From JBBECJ01 sp963763325 (GTDB lineage Bacteria > Chloroflexota > Chloroflexia > Thermomicrobiales > CFX8), in contig CAVXOL010000022.1 of assembly GCA_963763325.1 (NCBI GenBank), positions 1 to 64,000 on the forward strand: 64,000 nucleotides of DNA, in the 5' to 3' direction. Of the stretch, positions 1-10,166 are shown in pieces; position 1 is the first letter of the stretch; each line of letters opens with the position of its first letter. Both the position numbers and the translations under genes were made by a program. The notes under the pieces are model-generated. The model made no database searches. It was not told the origin of the DNA and saw only the letters and a program-made list of their open reading frames with translations.

Positions 1-1247
1 GAGTGGCCGGTCTCGGGGAAGTAGTGCGCGCCGGTACTGACGCGGCGCGTGATCTGGCCATAGCTCTCCCAATACGTCAGCTTGGTGGCGATCTCGGGGT
101 CGGTCGGAGCCGGCTGGACGGTGCCATGCGTGTCGATGGCGCGGGTCGTGATCGTGTGCTCGCCGTCGGCGGGTTCGTCCCAGTCCAGGCTCCAGATCGT
201 CCAGGTGAACTCGGTGTCGCCGCCCTCCTCACGCGTCGCTGGTTGCCAGGCGCCGTCGTCGATGCGCACCTCAAGCGATGCGACCGGACCGCCCCAGGCA
301 ACGGCGATGATGCGGTACTGGCCATCCAGGACCGTGACTTTGGCCGGGGCCGACTTGAGGTTGACCGGGCCGACCGAGGTAAAGCGTGCCAGCTTCATAC
401 CGTCACGTTCCTCCTCGCGGATCGTCACATAGTCGCGCGCCATGTAGCGGCCTTTGTATGGCCGGTCGAGGATCTCGATCCGTGAGAGCCACTTGACGTT
501 GGCGATGCCGTACCAGCCCGGCGCGATCAGGCGGACGGGGGCACCGTGCTCAGGCGGCAGATCCTCACCATTCATGCCCCAGCAGAGGATGTTGCGCGGA
601 TCCATCGCCTCGGCCAGCGACATGCTGCGCGCGAACTGTTCGGTGAGTCGGGAAGTCCCTGACCTCCTCGGGACCGGTCTCGGTGCCCCAGAAGACGACT
701 TCGCTGCCGTCGGGCAACGGACCGGCGTCCTGGAGCAGCGCCGCGAGTGGCGTGCCGGTCCAGATCGGCGTTCCCGATCAGCCCGAAGTTCCAGCCGAAG
801 CCGTGGTTGCCGGAGCACTCGATCGTGAAGGCCACCTCCTGATGTGGACGGGCCTGGAGATCGGCCAGCGAGAGCGTCAGCGGGTGCGCGACAAGCCCAT
901 GCACGCCCAGCCGCCAGGTGGTCGCGTCGATCGTGGGTTGGGCGTAGTGCTTGATGGTGAAGAACGCGTCGTTGGGGGTGATCCAGGAGTCGAGGGCTTC
1001 CCACGTGAGCAGGTTGCCGGCAATGTCGGGCACCGGATTCGGTCCCGGCTGGTCCAGCCAGGGCAGGACCGCTTCGCCGGGCCGGGTCGGGAAACTGAGC
1101 GCGACCGGGCGCCGGCCAGAGCGCGTGCTGCGTTGAAGCCTGGCGCTCTGCCGCCAGCGTCGGCACCTTCGAGCCGAGCAGCGCCAGACCGGCCAGCGCC
1201 GCGCCGCCCTGTAAGACACTTCTGCGCGATAACTCACGTTGATCCAT
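1..1247 (-). CDS. Sulfite-oxidase-like molybdopterin enzyme, Tat-exported, 3' end cut off by window edge, frame-broken
   Basis: Start ATG at 1247 opens a twin-arginine signal (MDQRELSRRSVLQGG) followed by a hydrophobic stretch. The next frame gives PWLDQPGPNPVPDIAGNLL and the Mo-binding core with the cysteine motif ECSGNHGFGWNFG near 780-830, typical of the oxidoreductase molybdopterin domain. A further frame gives ILCWGMNGEDLPPEHGAPVR and a C-terminal Mo-co dimerisation domain (SLEVRIDDGAWQPAT) that runs to base 1. Family members oxidise sulfite or related substrates outside the cytoplasmic membrane. Frame breaks lie near 1095, 775 and 650; sequence on both sides stays conserved, so consensus errors are likelier than decay. 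The exact substrate cannot be told. Confidence 0.8.
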   Translation of the reverse strand, partial: MDQRELSRRSVLQGGAALAGLALLGSKVPTLAAERQASTQHALWPAPGRAQFPDPARRSGPALAGPAGTESGARHCRQPAHVGSPRLLDHPQRRVLHHQALRPTHDRRDHLAAGRAWACRAPADALAGRSPGPSTSGGGLHDRVLRQPRLRLELRADRERRSGPARHSRRCSRTPVRCPTAAKSSSGAPRPVPRRSGTSRLTEQFARSMSLAEAMDPRNILCWGMNGEDLPPEHGAPVRLIAPGWYGIANVKWLSRIEILDRPYKGRYMARDYVTIREEERDGMKLARFTSVGPVNLKSAPAKVTVLDGQYRIIAVAWGGPVASLEVRIDDGAWQPATREEGGDTEFTWTIWSLDWDEPADGEHTITTRAIDTHGTVQPAPTDPEIATKLTYWESYGQITRRVSTGAHYFPETGH

Positions 1248-1490
1248 GACGTGGCTCCCTTCCGCGAACGTGAGTCCGGTGCCAAAGGAATCGCCGGATG
1301 CCGGCGAAGGCAATCGCATGCGCCCTTCGAATCCCTCGGCATAACCACACTAGGCCCGTTGTCCTACCCGCGCATCCGTGAAGATATGTAGATTGGGTAT
1401 GTAGTTCCCTGCATTTGACGGACGTCTGGCTGTCTGCACTGCGTAGATGAAGACTATCGACACAACGACGCGAGAGGACGGGCTGCCGGC

Positions 1491-4400
1491 TCAGGTGAGG
1501 TGGTGGCGCCGCGCGTAGGCGGTCGCTTCGATTTTGCTGTGGGCGTCGATCTTCAGATGATGTTGGCGATATGGCGCTCGATCGTGCGCGGGCTAATGTA
1601 AAGCGCATCCGCAATCTGACGGTTGCTGTCGCCGGCCGCGATCCGCCGCGAGACTTCGACCTCACGAGTGGTCAGGCCGTCAGGATTGGGACGGTTGAGT
1701 CCAATTCGCGGTTCGAGAGCGGCCGCTCGCTCAAGCGTCGGGCGCGCGTTGAGTGGGACACAGATCAACCGCACCCGATCCAGCATCGCGCTTGCGTTGG
1801 CTGACTGGCCGTTGCTTGCGTGCAACTCGGCGAGCGCCAGCAGGGTGAGTGCCTGCTCAGACGGTGCGACGCAGGCGTTGGCGAGTGTCAGTGACTGGTC
1901 GAGGTGTGCTGCCGCGCAATGGTCGTGTCGCTCGCGCATTTCGAGCAGAACGAGAAGGCGATGGGCGGTTATGAGCCGGAAGACGGCTGACGCGATTCGA
2001 ACGAATACTTCAGTGCGGATTCGGCATGCTGGAGAGCGACGCCGAGGTGGCCAGGCTCGCTGGTGGTAGCGCGCCCAAAGAAGTTGTTGGTCAGCTTGCC
2101 AGAGATCGGACATGCTCGGGTCGAGCCATTGGCGATGAGCATCTATCCGGAGACGTGCTGTCGTTAGGTCTCCAGTGTCGAGGGCCAGTTCGGCGGCCAA
2201 GGCGATTGCACTGGAGCGCGTGAGCGAAGTAGCTGTTTCCAGGCTCCATCGCAGGCCCTTCGGGAAGTAACTGGTGAACTCGTTTCCACGCCTGATCGGA
2301 TTCTCCACGATGGCGATCCAGCACGCCAAGCGTGACGATTGCTTCCTGCACCTGAGTGACCCACGGGGCAGGAAGATGGTGTGTCGCCAGTTGACGAGCC
2401 TTCTGCCAGCGGCCCTCGAGAACATCGAGTGGCAACTCCCCAGGTGCTCCATCACCGGCAGTCGTGATCGTGATCCCGCAACAGCGATCCCATGCCTCGA
2501 TGTCCTCCTTCACGAGCCGGAACCCGCTCGGCGATCTGCTCTATTCCATACGGGATGAGTACGAGCGACAGTTCAGCTGCGATGGTGTCCTCTACCATTG
2601 CGAAGTCACCCGAGCGCGTCGTAAGCGGCCCGGGCAGTCGCGAATGTGCGGCGAGCATCTTCTGGCCGGCCGAGTCCAGCGTAAGCATGGCCTAGACCAA
2701 TCAACGCACCGATTCCGTGAGGTTGATGCAGATACCGATCGCCGAACGAAGCGAGCATGTCATCAATGAACGCTTCACCTAGCGCAATCGTCTCGATCGT
2801 ACACGAACCGGATTTACCGAGCCAGTTAATCAGGATGCCCCGCTGCGAGTTGACCCCGCGCACGTCGCTGGCCCTCTGCTGGCTCAGTGCTTCGTCAGGA
2901 CCGCGCCGGGCACCATAGGATGGAAGCAGCCGTCGGATGACGGCGCGCGCATGAATATCGACAGATGAGACGGGCTGCGTTTCGAGCAGTACATCAATCG
3001 GCTGCCACACCGTGCCGTATATCCAATAGTCCTCGCCGGATGTCGCCTTGCATGCAGCGTTGTAGATCCGCGGGTGTAGCAACGATAGGCTGCAAGCACC
3101 GGATCTCCGATAGCTCGGGCTGTCTGCTCAGTGGCGTCCAGCACTTGAAAGGACCATAGATTGCCCGAAAAGCGCAACAGATACGCGGCGTAGAAATGAA
3201 GCCAGCCGCGTTCCTGGACGCGAGTGTCATCATCCTCCAGCAGGTCCGCAGCCGTTGTAAGGCGCTCGGCAGCGGTGATCAGGCGTTTGCTCGCTGCGCA
3301 CGCAGCCCAGCGCCGGACCAGCCACTCGACGGCGCTATGGTCTCCTGCCTGCAGCGAGTGATAGGCAACTTCGTCCGGGCTGGTGCTCGGGACCGAGATC
3401 AGCGCTTCGGCGACGCTCCGGTGCCAGATGCGTCGACGTGGCAGTGCCAGAGGCTCGTACATCGCCTCTCGGACAAGGGCGTGGCTGAAGCGCAGTCCTG
3501 CACCGCCAGGCAGTTCCTCTGAGACGTGTGACGTGATGGCTTCGTCAACGACATCGGCAAGCTGCTCGTCAGGCAGGCTGCTGACGGTGCCCCAGATGGT
3601 GACCGGCACCTCGTAGCCGATGATGGCGGCGATGGCCAGCGCGTCGCGAGTGGCAGGCCTCAACCGGCCAAGCCGCCGGTCGATGACCTGATGGAGGAGC
3701 GGTGGGACGACCGAGTCACGGGGTTGGATCAGCGTCCAGCGTTCCCCATCGTGGCGGAGTAGTTGCTCGATTTCGAGTGTGCGCAGCAGTTCCACGAGGA
3801 AGAGCGGATTACCGTCCGAATGACGCGCGAGATACTCTGCCAATTGTTGCAGTTCGGCGCCTGACAAGTCGTAGCGCCCAGCGATCTTCAGCTGAATTGC
3901 TGCAAGATCCAGCCGACGCAGGTCGAGCCGCTCGGTATCGGCTTCTCGAACCAGAATCGGCAGCATCTGGAAGAGTGGATGTTCGCGGGTGATCTCGTCG
4001 TCGCGATAGATGCCAACCAGCAGGACTGGCAGGTTGTCGCACCTGCGTGCCAGATGGCGCAGCAGATCGAGGCTGGCGGGGTCCGATCAGTGTAGATCTT
4101 CGAGGATGAGGACGAGTGGTCGGCTCTCCGCGAGCCTGGCTAGAAACGTCTGGACCGTCTCGAACCACGTCAGCGTGTCGACCGACGCGTCCAGGGAGAA
4201 CGCCAGGACTGGCGGGATGCCGTTGTTCGCAACTTGCCGCTCGAAGGCGTCGAGCCATGGGCCGTACGGCGCGGTAGCGGTCAGGTCATAGCAACCACCG
4301 CTTAGGACAAGCGCGCCACGACGCAGGGCCTCGTCCGTGAGCCAGCGAACGAGTGTCGTTTTGCCAATCCCAGCCTCGCCGCCGACCAGGACGAGGCGTC

Positions 4401-4524
4401 CGCGACCGTCCACCAGGGCAGCCGCAAGCAGATCGCTAAGCAGGCGTTGCTCACGTTCACGGCCGACGATCTGCGCTGGCGGACGCGGTTGTCGAACTGG
4501 TCCAGTCTGCGATGTTGCATCCAT
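1491..4524 (-). pseudogene. Large LuxR-family ATP-binding transcriptional regulator, broken frame
   Basis: About 1000 residues if the frames are joined. The N-terminus has an AAA/NACHT-like ATPase with Walker A GGEAGIGKTTL and Walker B LVLILEDLH. The middle is TPR-like helical sequence, and the C-terminus is a GerE/LuxR helix-turn-helix (GLTTREVEVSRRIAAGDSN then ISPRTIERHIANI). This is the architecture of large LuxR-type (LAL/MalT-like) activators. Breaks: an in-frame TGA at 4087-4089 exactly where the family has Trp (EDLHW), then shifts near 3080, 2650, 2480, 2250 and 1565. The last shift is a missing C; restoring it gives an ordinary HTH end and the stop at 1491. Either a pseudogene or a gene damaged by sequence errors. 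The regulon is unknown; the divergent cohesin/dockerin genes are candidates. Confidence 0.7.
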
Positions 4525-4692
4525 CGTGACCCACCATCATCTTCATTGCGTCAGATGAAGACCACTATAGCATCGAAATCGCAAGCATCCGGCCCGTTGG
4601 CTCGTACAAGGCTCACGTCGGGACAGGCGACCAATTGACCGATTCAAATGTTTCGCCTGAAGCAAATCGTATGGTGATTAAGGGAATTCATA

Positions 4693-4742
4693 TAGCCCAA
4701 ATGGGCTAGCCGCATGGTACTATGTCGAATAGTCACGACATA
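4693..4742. promoter_or_regulatory. Two dyads in the intergenic region between the LuxR regulator and the cohesin gene
   Basis: TAGCCC-AAAT-GGGCTA (4693-4708) and TATGTCG-N8-CGACATA (4721-4742) are perfect inverted repeats in a locally AT-rich stretch of the 276-base divergent gap. They look like operators for a dimeric regulator. No clear -35/-10 pair was recognised. Function is inference. Confidence 0.4.
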
Positions 4743-4800
4743 ACCACGCAATTTTGTCTATGAATGATTTAGCGCAATCCTGGCGGGGGAAGGATACAGC

Positions 4801-5391
4801 GTGGATACGTTTCGCGCACAGCATCTGTCGATACGAAAGGTACTCGTCTTCCTCCTCTGTATTGGGGCACTCCTGTCGGGCGCGGCCTGGGGCGTCGGCT
4901 GGCAGTCCGGTAGTGCGGCCAGCCCGCGGCTTGTTCTGAGCGTTCCCGACGAGGTGCTCGTTGGCGATCCGATTGAAGTCCGGCTCACGATCGAGGATGC
5001 GAACGGCATCTCCGGCTTCGAGGTGACGATCGGTTTCGACACCGAGGCCGCGTCGTTGCAGAGCTTCCGGCCAACCGAGAACGATCTGGCCGATATGGGG
5101 CTCGATGTACAGGGGATGGGGCCGGTCGAGGTGCCTGGCGGGATTGCCCTCGGCGCCTATGCCTGTCCATACAGCGATTGCGCCAGCACCACCGCTGATA
5201 AGCGCAACGAGCAGAACGGCACCGGGACCTACCGGCTGGCGACGATGACCGTAGTTGCCTGGCAGTCCGGACCATTGACGATCGACCTCTCTTCGGCACG
5301 TTTTGCCGACCTGGCCGGGCGTCCGGTCGAGGTCGATCTCTCCTCCGCCGTCGTCACCGTCGAGGTCGTGTCGAATGGCGAGGTGGAGTAG
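4801..5391 (+). CDS. Secreted or anchored cohesin-like domain protein
   Basis: 196 residues from a GTG start with GGGGGAAGG just upstream. Residues 10-38 form a hydrophobic signal or anchor segment. The rest is one beta-rich domain that reads like a cohesin/CBM2-like fold (VLVGDPIEVRLTIEDANGI, then GFEVTIGFDTEAASLQSF, ending VDLSSAVVTVEV). Cohesins bind dockerin modules to assemble extracellular enzymes. The next gene starts 1 nt after this stop and carries two dockerin repeats, which supports the assignment. Frame intact. The fold is inferred from pattern; another Ig-like adhesion domain is the alternative. Confidence 0.6.
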   Translation: MDTFRAQHLSIRKVLVFLLCIGALLSGAAWGVGWQSGSAASPRLVLSVPDEVLVGDPIEVRLTIEDANGISGFEVTIGFDTEAASLQSFRPTENDLADMGLDVQGMGPVEVPGGIALGAYACPYSDCASTTADKRNEQNGTGTYRLATMTVVAWQSGPLTIDLSSARFADLAGRPVEVDLSSAVVTVEVVSNGEVE

Positions 5392-5392
5392 C

Positions 5393-8300
5393 ATGAAGCG
5401 ACTGACGACGCTGCCACCAGCTATCTCCCGCTCGATCCGCTCGCTGCTGACGGCGATGCTCGTGCTTGGGCTGATGCTATCCCTCTTGCCGGCCGGTCAC
5501 GCGGCCGCCCAGGAGGCTGCGACGGCTGAGGTTGACCCATCGCTGGCCCATCTTGACTTGAACGACGACGGCCAGATCAACGACATCGACATTATGTACG
5601 TGACGACCGCCTGGGAGTCGCGCAAGATCTCCGGCGACGCCTGTTCCGGCCCGGCGCCCGAGGATGTCAATGGCGATGGATGTGTCGACATTGCTGACGT
5701 TCAGTCAGTCGCCGGCAACGTCGGTGTCTCGATCCTCCCAGTTGGCGAGTTGTCCGACGCATGGCGCGCGGCGGCGGTTGGCGACCCGACCTTTGTCGTA
5801 ACGACGACCAGCGACGCATCCGGACAACAATCCCGGCGACGGTGTCTGCGCGATCGCCGGTGGCGGCTGCTCGCTGCGGGCAGCGATTGACGAGTCCAAC
5901 CAGATGCCAGGCGCGAACACGATCAACTTCAACATCCCCGGCAGCGGCCCTCACGTCATCAACGTCGATGAGGTCGAGACGGACGATCGCGCCTTCACGA
6001 TCTCCGACACGAGCGGCCCGACCATCATCAATGGCTACTCGCAGCCTGGCAGTTCGCCGAACACGAGCGCGACCGTCAGCAATGCTGTCATCAAGATCCA
6101 TATCAAGGGGCCGCGCGTTGCCAACCCGAACGTCCGCAACTACCGCAGCATCGACGGTTTCCGCGTCTTTTCGGCCGGGAATGAGTTCCGTGGGCTGGCC
6201 TTCACCCATTTGCGGCGCTCGATCTGGATCAGCGGCAGCAACGCCCATCACAACATCGTTGCCGGAACCTTCATTGGCACCGACCCGGCCGGCCAGCCGT
6301 GGTACGACGCGATCACCGCTCTTGAGCCGTGGGCTGATGACGGCGGCGCGTTCGGAATCTGGATCACCGACGGCGCGCACCACAACCGAATCGGCGGCAC
6401 CGTCCCGGCCGACCGCAGCATCATCTCCGGCAACGCCAATGATGGCGGCGGCGGAACCGGTGAGGGCACCGACTACAACCAGTTCATTGGCTTGTTGATC
6501 GGCCTTAGTCCGGACGGCACGCGCCGCGTTCAGAACGGTAGCGATGGTCTGGACCTGAACTTCGGTATGTCCTACACCCAGGTCGGTGGGACCGCCCCTG
6601 GTGAGCGCAACATCATCTCCGGAAACCCTGGTGACGGTGTCGAGATCTCGCATGACCCATCGACGGAATACAACACGGTCGCCGGAAACTATTTCGGGAC
6701 TGCCCCCGACGGAAACACCGTCGTTAACGGCCTTCACTTCAATGCCGGCTACTCCGTCACGATTGAGGACAGCCCCGCCAACAACATCATCGGCCCCGGC
6801 AACGTCATGGTGAACAGCTTTAACGGCGGCGTTCATATGTATGGCTCGGAGGGCTTCAACAATCAGGTCTTCGGAAACCGGATCGGCATCACGCTGAACG
6901 GCACGGCGACCGCCCAGGTCTCGAACCGGGGTGAAGGCGTTCGCCTGCGCTTCGGCGCGTCGAACCACACGATCGGGCCGGACAACATCATCACCAACAG
7001 CACCGAGGCAGGTGTCCTGGTGATCGACGACGCCTCACGGTTCAACACGATCACGCAGAACTCGATCTACAACAATGGCATCGGGATCGACCTCGGCGGC
7101 GACAAGGTCGCTGGCGGAGACGGTGTGACGCTGAACGACGGCGCCTGGGGGAATGGACCGAACCAGTTCATCGACTATCCGGTCATCACGTCGGCGACGA
7201 CGACGACCGTCAGTGGAACGGCTCTGCCAGGCTACCGGATTGAGGTCTTCATCGCCGATTCCGCTCCGGGTCAGCATGGCGAGGGGCGCACGTTCGTCGG
7301 CTCCGGCATCGCCAACGGCAGTGGCCAGTTCACGGTTCCGGTCAGCGGTGTCCCGTCCGGCAGCGCCGTCACGGCCACGTCGACCGACTCAGCCGGCAAC
7401 ACATCCGAATTCTCGGTGAATGTCGCCGTCACTGGTGGGACGTCCAATACCCCGCCAACCGTTGGCATCAACAGCCCGGCCAACGGCGCGACGATCGATG
7501 GGTCGTTGACCATCTCCGTCAATGCTAGCGACATCCAGGATGCAGCCGGGACGCTCGATGTCGAGGTGCGGATTGACGGCGGCACGTGGCAACCGGCGAT
7601 CTGGAATGGCGTAGTTGGCCGATATCAGTATCTCTGGGACACGACGACGGTAGCCAACGGCAGTCACACGATCGAGGCGCGGGCAACCGACAGCCAGGAT
7701 GCGGTCGCGACAGCCGGCCCAATCAACGTCTCGGTCGATAACGAGGTCGTGCCGAACTACACGCTGCCGGCGCTGATCCAGGCAGAGGACTACAACCAGG
7801 GCGGCGAGGGCGTCGGCTACCACGACACGACCGCCGGCAACTCAGGGAATCGCTACCGAACCGACGATGTCGATATCGAGACCTGCACTGACCCGGCCAA
7901 CCCGTCCGGCCAGACTTGCTACAACGTTGGCTGGACAGCCGCTGGCGAGTGGCTGGCCTACAGCGTCCGTGTTCCATCGGCTGGAAACTACACCTTCGCG
8001 CTGCGTGTCGCGACTCCCAGCAGTGGCCGCACCGTCCAGCTTCAGATTGATGGCGCGAACCTCGGCGCTACGATCGCGGTCCCGGACACCGATGGATACC
8101 AGGCATGGACGACCGTCTCAGTGGTCCGAGCCCTTCCGGCCGGTGACCATGAACTGCGGCTGCTGATCAACGGCACCAACATCAACATCAACTCTCTTGA
8201 GATCATGGCCGCAGCCGCGAACACGCCGCCATCGGTCACGATCGCGACGCCGGCTGATGGCGCGACCGTCTCCGGCACGACAACCATCGGCGTGACTGCC

Positions 8301-9711
8301 AGCGACGCCCAGGATGTGGTTGGGACACTCGGCGTCGAGATCCGGATTGACGGCGGCTCTTGGCAGTTGGCGGCCTGGAACGCTGGCGCGAACCGCTACC
8401 AGTACGACTGGAACACGACGACGGTTGCCAACGGTAGTCATACGATTGAAGCGCGGGCGACTGACAGCAACAACGCCAGTGACACCGATGGTCCAATCAC
8501 CGTCAATGTCAACAACGAGGTCGTGCCGGACTTCGTCCTGCCAACCACGATCCAGGCTGAGGACTACAACGCTTACAACGACACAACGGCCGGTAACACG
8601 GGTGGCCGCTATCGCTTCGACGACGTTGACATCGAGACCTGTAGCGATCCGACGACCCCGGGCGGCACGACCTGCTACAACATCGGCTGGACGGCGGCGG
8701 GCGAGTGGCTGGCCTACGATGTCCGTGTCCCGACAGCAGGCAGCTACACGTTTGCACTGCGGGTTGCGACGCCGAGCAACGGCCGAACGGTTCAAATCCA
8801 GCTCGACGGCTCGAATCTGGGCGCTCCGGTCGCGGTCCCGAACTCCGGCGGTTATCAGGCCTGGTCAACCGTGACAGTCGTCCGGTCGCTGCCGGCTGGT
8901 GACCACGAGTTGCGGCTAGTCCTGAGTTCCACCAACCTGAACCTGAACTATCTGACGGTCACGTCCGGCGGATCGAGCAACACCGCTCCGTCGGCAACGA
9001 TCGCGACACCGTCCAACGGCACGACCGTTTCCGGCACGACGACGATTGGCGTCGCAGCCAGCGATGCCCAGGATGCAGCCGGGACGCTCAACGTCCAGGT
9101 TCGGATCGACGGCGGGACGTGGCAGGCGGCCATCTGGCACGCCGGCACCGGACGCTACCAGTACAGCTGGAACACGACGACAGTAGCCAACGGGAACCAC
9201 ACGATCGAAGCGCGTGCCGTCGACAGTGCCAGCGCAACCGGGACATCCAGCCAGATCAGCGTGACCGTCAACAACGTCAGTGGTACGGCGGTGGCACTGC
9301 CAGCCACGATCCAGGTCGAGGATTACAGCAACTTCCACGATTCCGACGCCGGCAACACTGGCGGAGCCTACCGCAATGATGACGTTGACATCGCCGCCTG
9401 CGCCGACGGTAGTCCGTGCCACTACATTGGCTGGACGATTCGCCGGTGAGTGGCTGTCGTACAACGTCAGTAACAGCAACACCGCAATGTACACGTTCCG
9501 GCTGCGTTACGCTTCGCCGTACTCGTCGCGCTGGGTGCGGATCGAAGTTGATGGAACCTTGCACTCGATCGTCTCGCTGCCGGCCAGTGGCGGCTGGGAA
9601 ACCTGGCAGACAGCCGTGATCGGGACGTCCCAGCTCGGCCCCGGCCAGCACACGATCCGGCTGCTGATCGAGAAAGACGGCATCAACATCAACTGGCTCT
9701 CGATCACCTAA
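5393..9711 (+). CDS. Secreted dockerin / CSLREA beta-helix / tandem CBM6-like protein (two frame breaks)
   Basis: About 1440 residues. Order: signal peptide (first about 40 residues, ending AGHAAAQ); dockerin pair LDLNDDGQINDIDIMY and EDVNGDGCVDIADVQ (about 5545-5735); a CSLRAAIDESN motif (CSLREA class) near 5870; a right-handed parallel beta-helix to about 7170 (many NIISGN-type turns); then three alternating units of an Ig-like module (SPANGATIDGSLTISV; TTTVANGSHTIEARATDS) and a CBM6/35-like module (IQAEDYN, GWTAAGEWLAY, YTFALRVATPS), to 9711. Shifts near 5825 and 9437. Suggests a polysaccharide-binding or pectin-type enzyme held by the upstream cohesin-like protein. Catalytic residues in the beta-helix were not identified. 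It ends before a strong terminator. Confidence 0.75.
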
Positions 9712-9740
9712 TGGGCTCGACATAAGCTCGGCGTAGCGAC

Positions 9741-9791
9741 GACAAAAGACGACTGGCCACGGCAATTTGCCGTGGCCAGTCGTCTTTTGTC
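9741..9791 (+). terminator. Strong hairpin terminator after the dockerin gene
   Basis: A 25-bp perfect inverted repeat with a one-base loop (GACAAAAGACGACTGG... and its complement) ends in CTTTTGT, 30 bases after the stop. Confidence 0.85.
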
Positions 9792-10166
9792 ACCCTGCGA
9801 TTCACTCTGGCTGCGATCTGGCCGTGAGACTGATTCCGTAGTCAAGAATGCGTGGACGTGCTCTCCGTCCCGGCCAGCGCGGCCAACAAAGAAGTGGCCG
9901 GCTGGCACGCACCATGCGGGCACCCAGACCCTTGGCGGCTGCGGGCGTGGGGACGTGCGTCCGTCACGAGACGGACAGGCTGCTGCCGCACGGGACGGAA
10001 ACCAGCATCGTGTCGCGGTAGCCCCGTCCAACATGCGCCACACGCCGGCCAGGCGTGGTGGGGAAGCGCAGGCCGTCGCGAACGTGCCGGAGTGGCACGG
10101 ACGCAGACGACGAATGCGTCGTCTGTCATCAGACGGGCGATGTGGTGAAGTGACCAGGGAGGTCTG
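9792..10166 (+). other. 375-base leader region without a gene; several hairpins
   Basis: No convincing reading frame. Short perfect hairpins are visible at 9958-9975 (GTCCGTC/GACGGAC), about 9996-10031 (GGGACGG paired with CCGTCC) and 10104-10125 (CAGACGACG/CGTCGTCTG). The sequence CAGGGAGG before the ATG at 10167 serves as ribosome binding site. Could be a structured 5' leader of the SOD-like gene; it matches no riboswitch class that I know. Confidence 0.35.

Noticed and set aside
5667..6968. 433-codon frame antisense to the beta-helix gene
   Set aside because: Asp/Val/Ala-rich composition typical of antisense shadows; it spans a region whose sense frame has clear domains.
7450..9711. CRISPR-like regular repeats
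   Set aside because: The periodicity comes from Ig-like and CBM6-like protein modules of about 450 bases; no short direct repeats with unique spacers.
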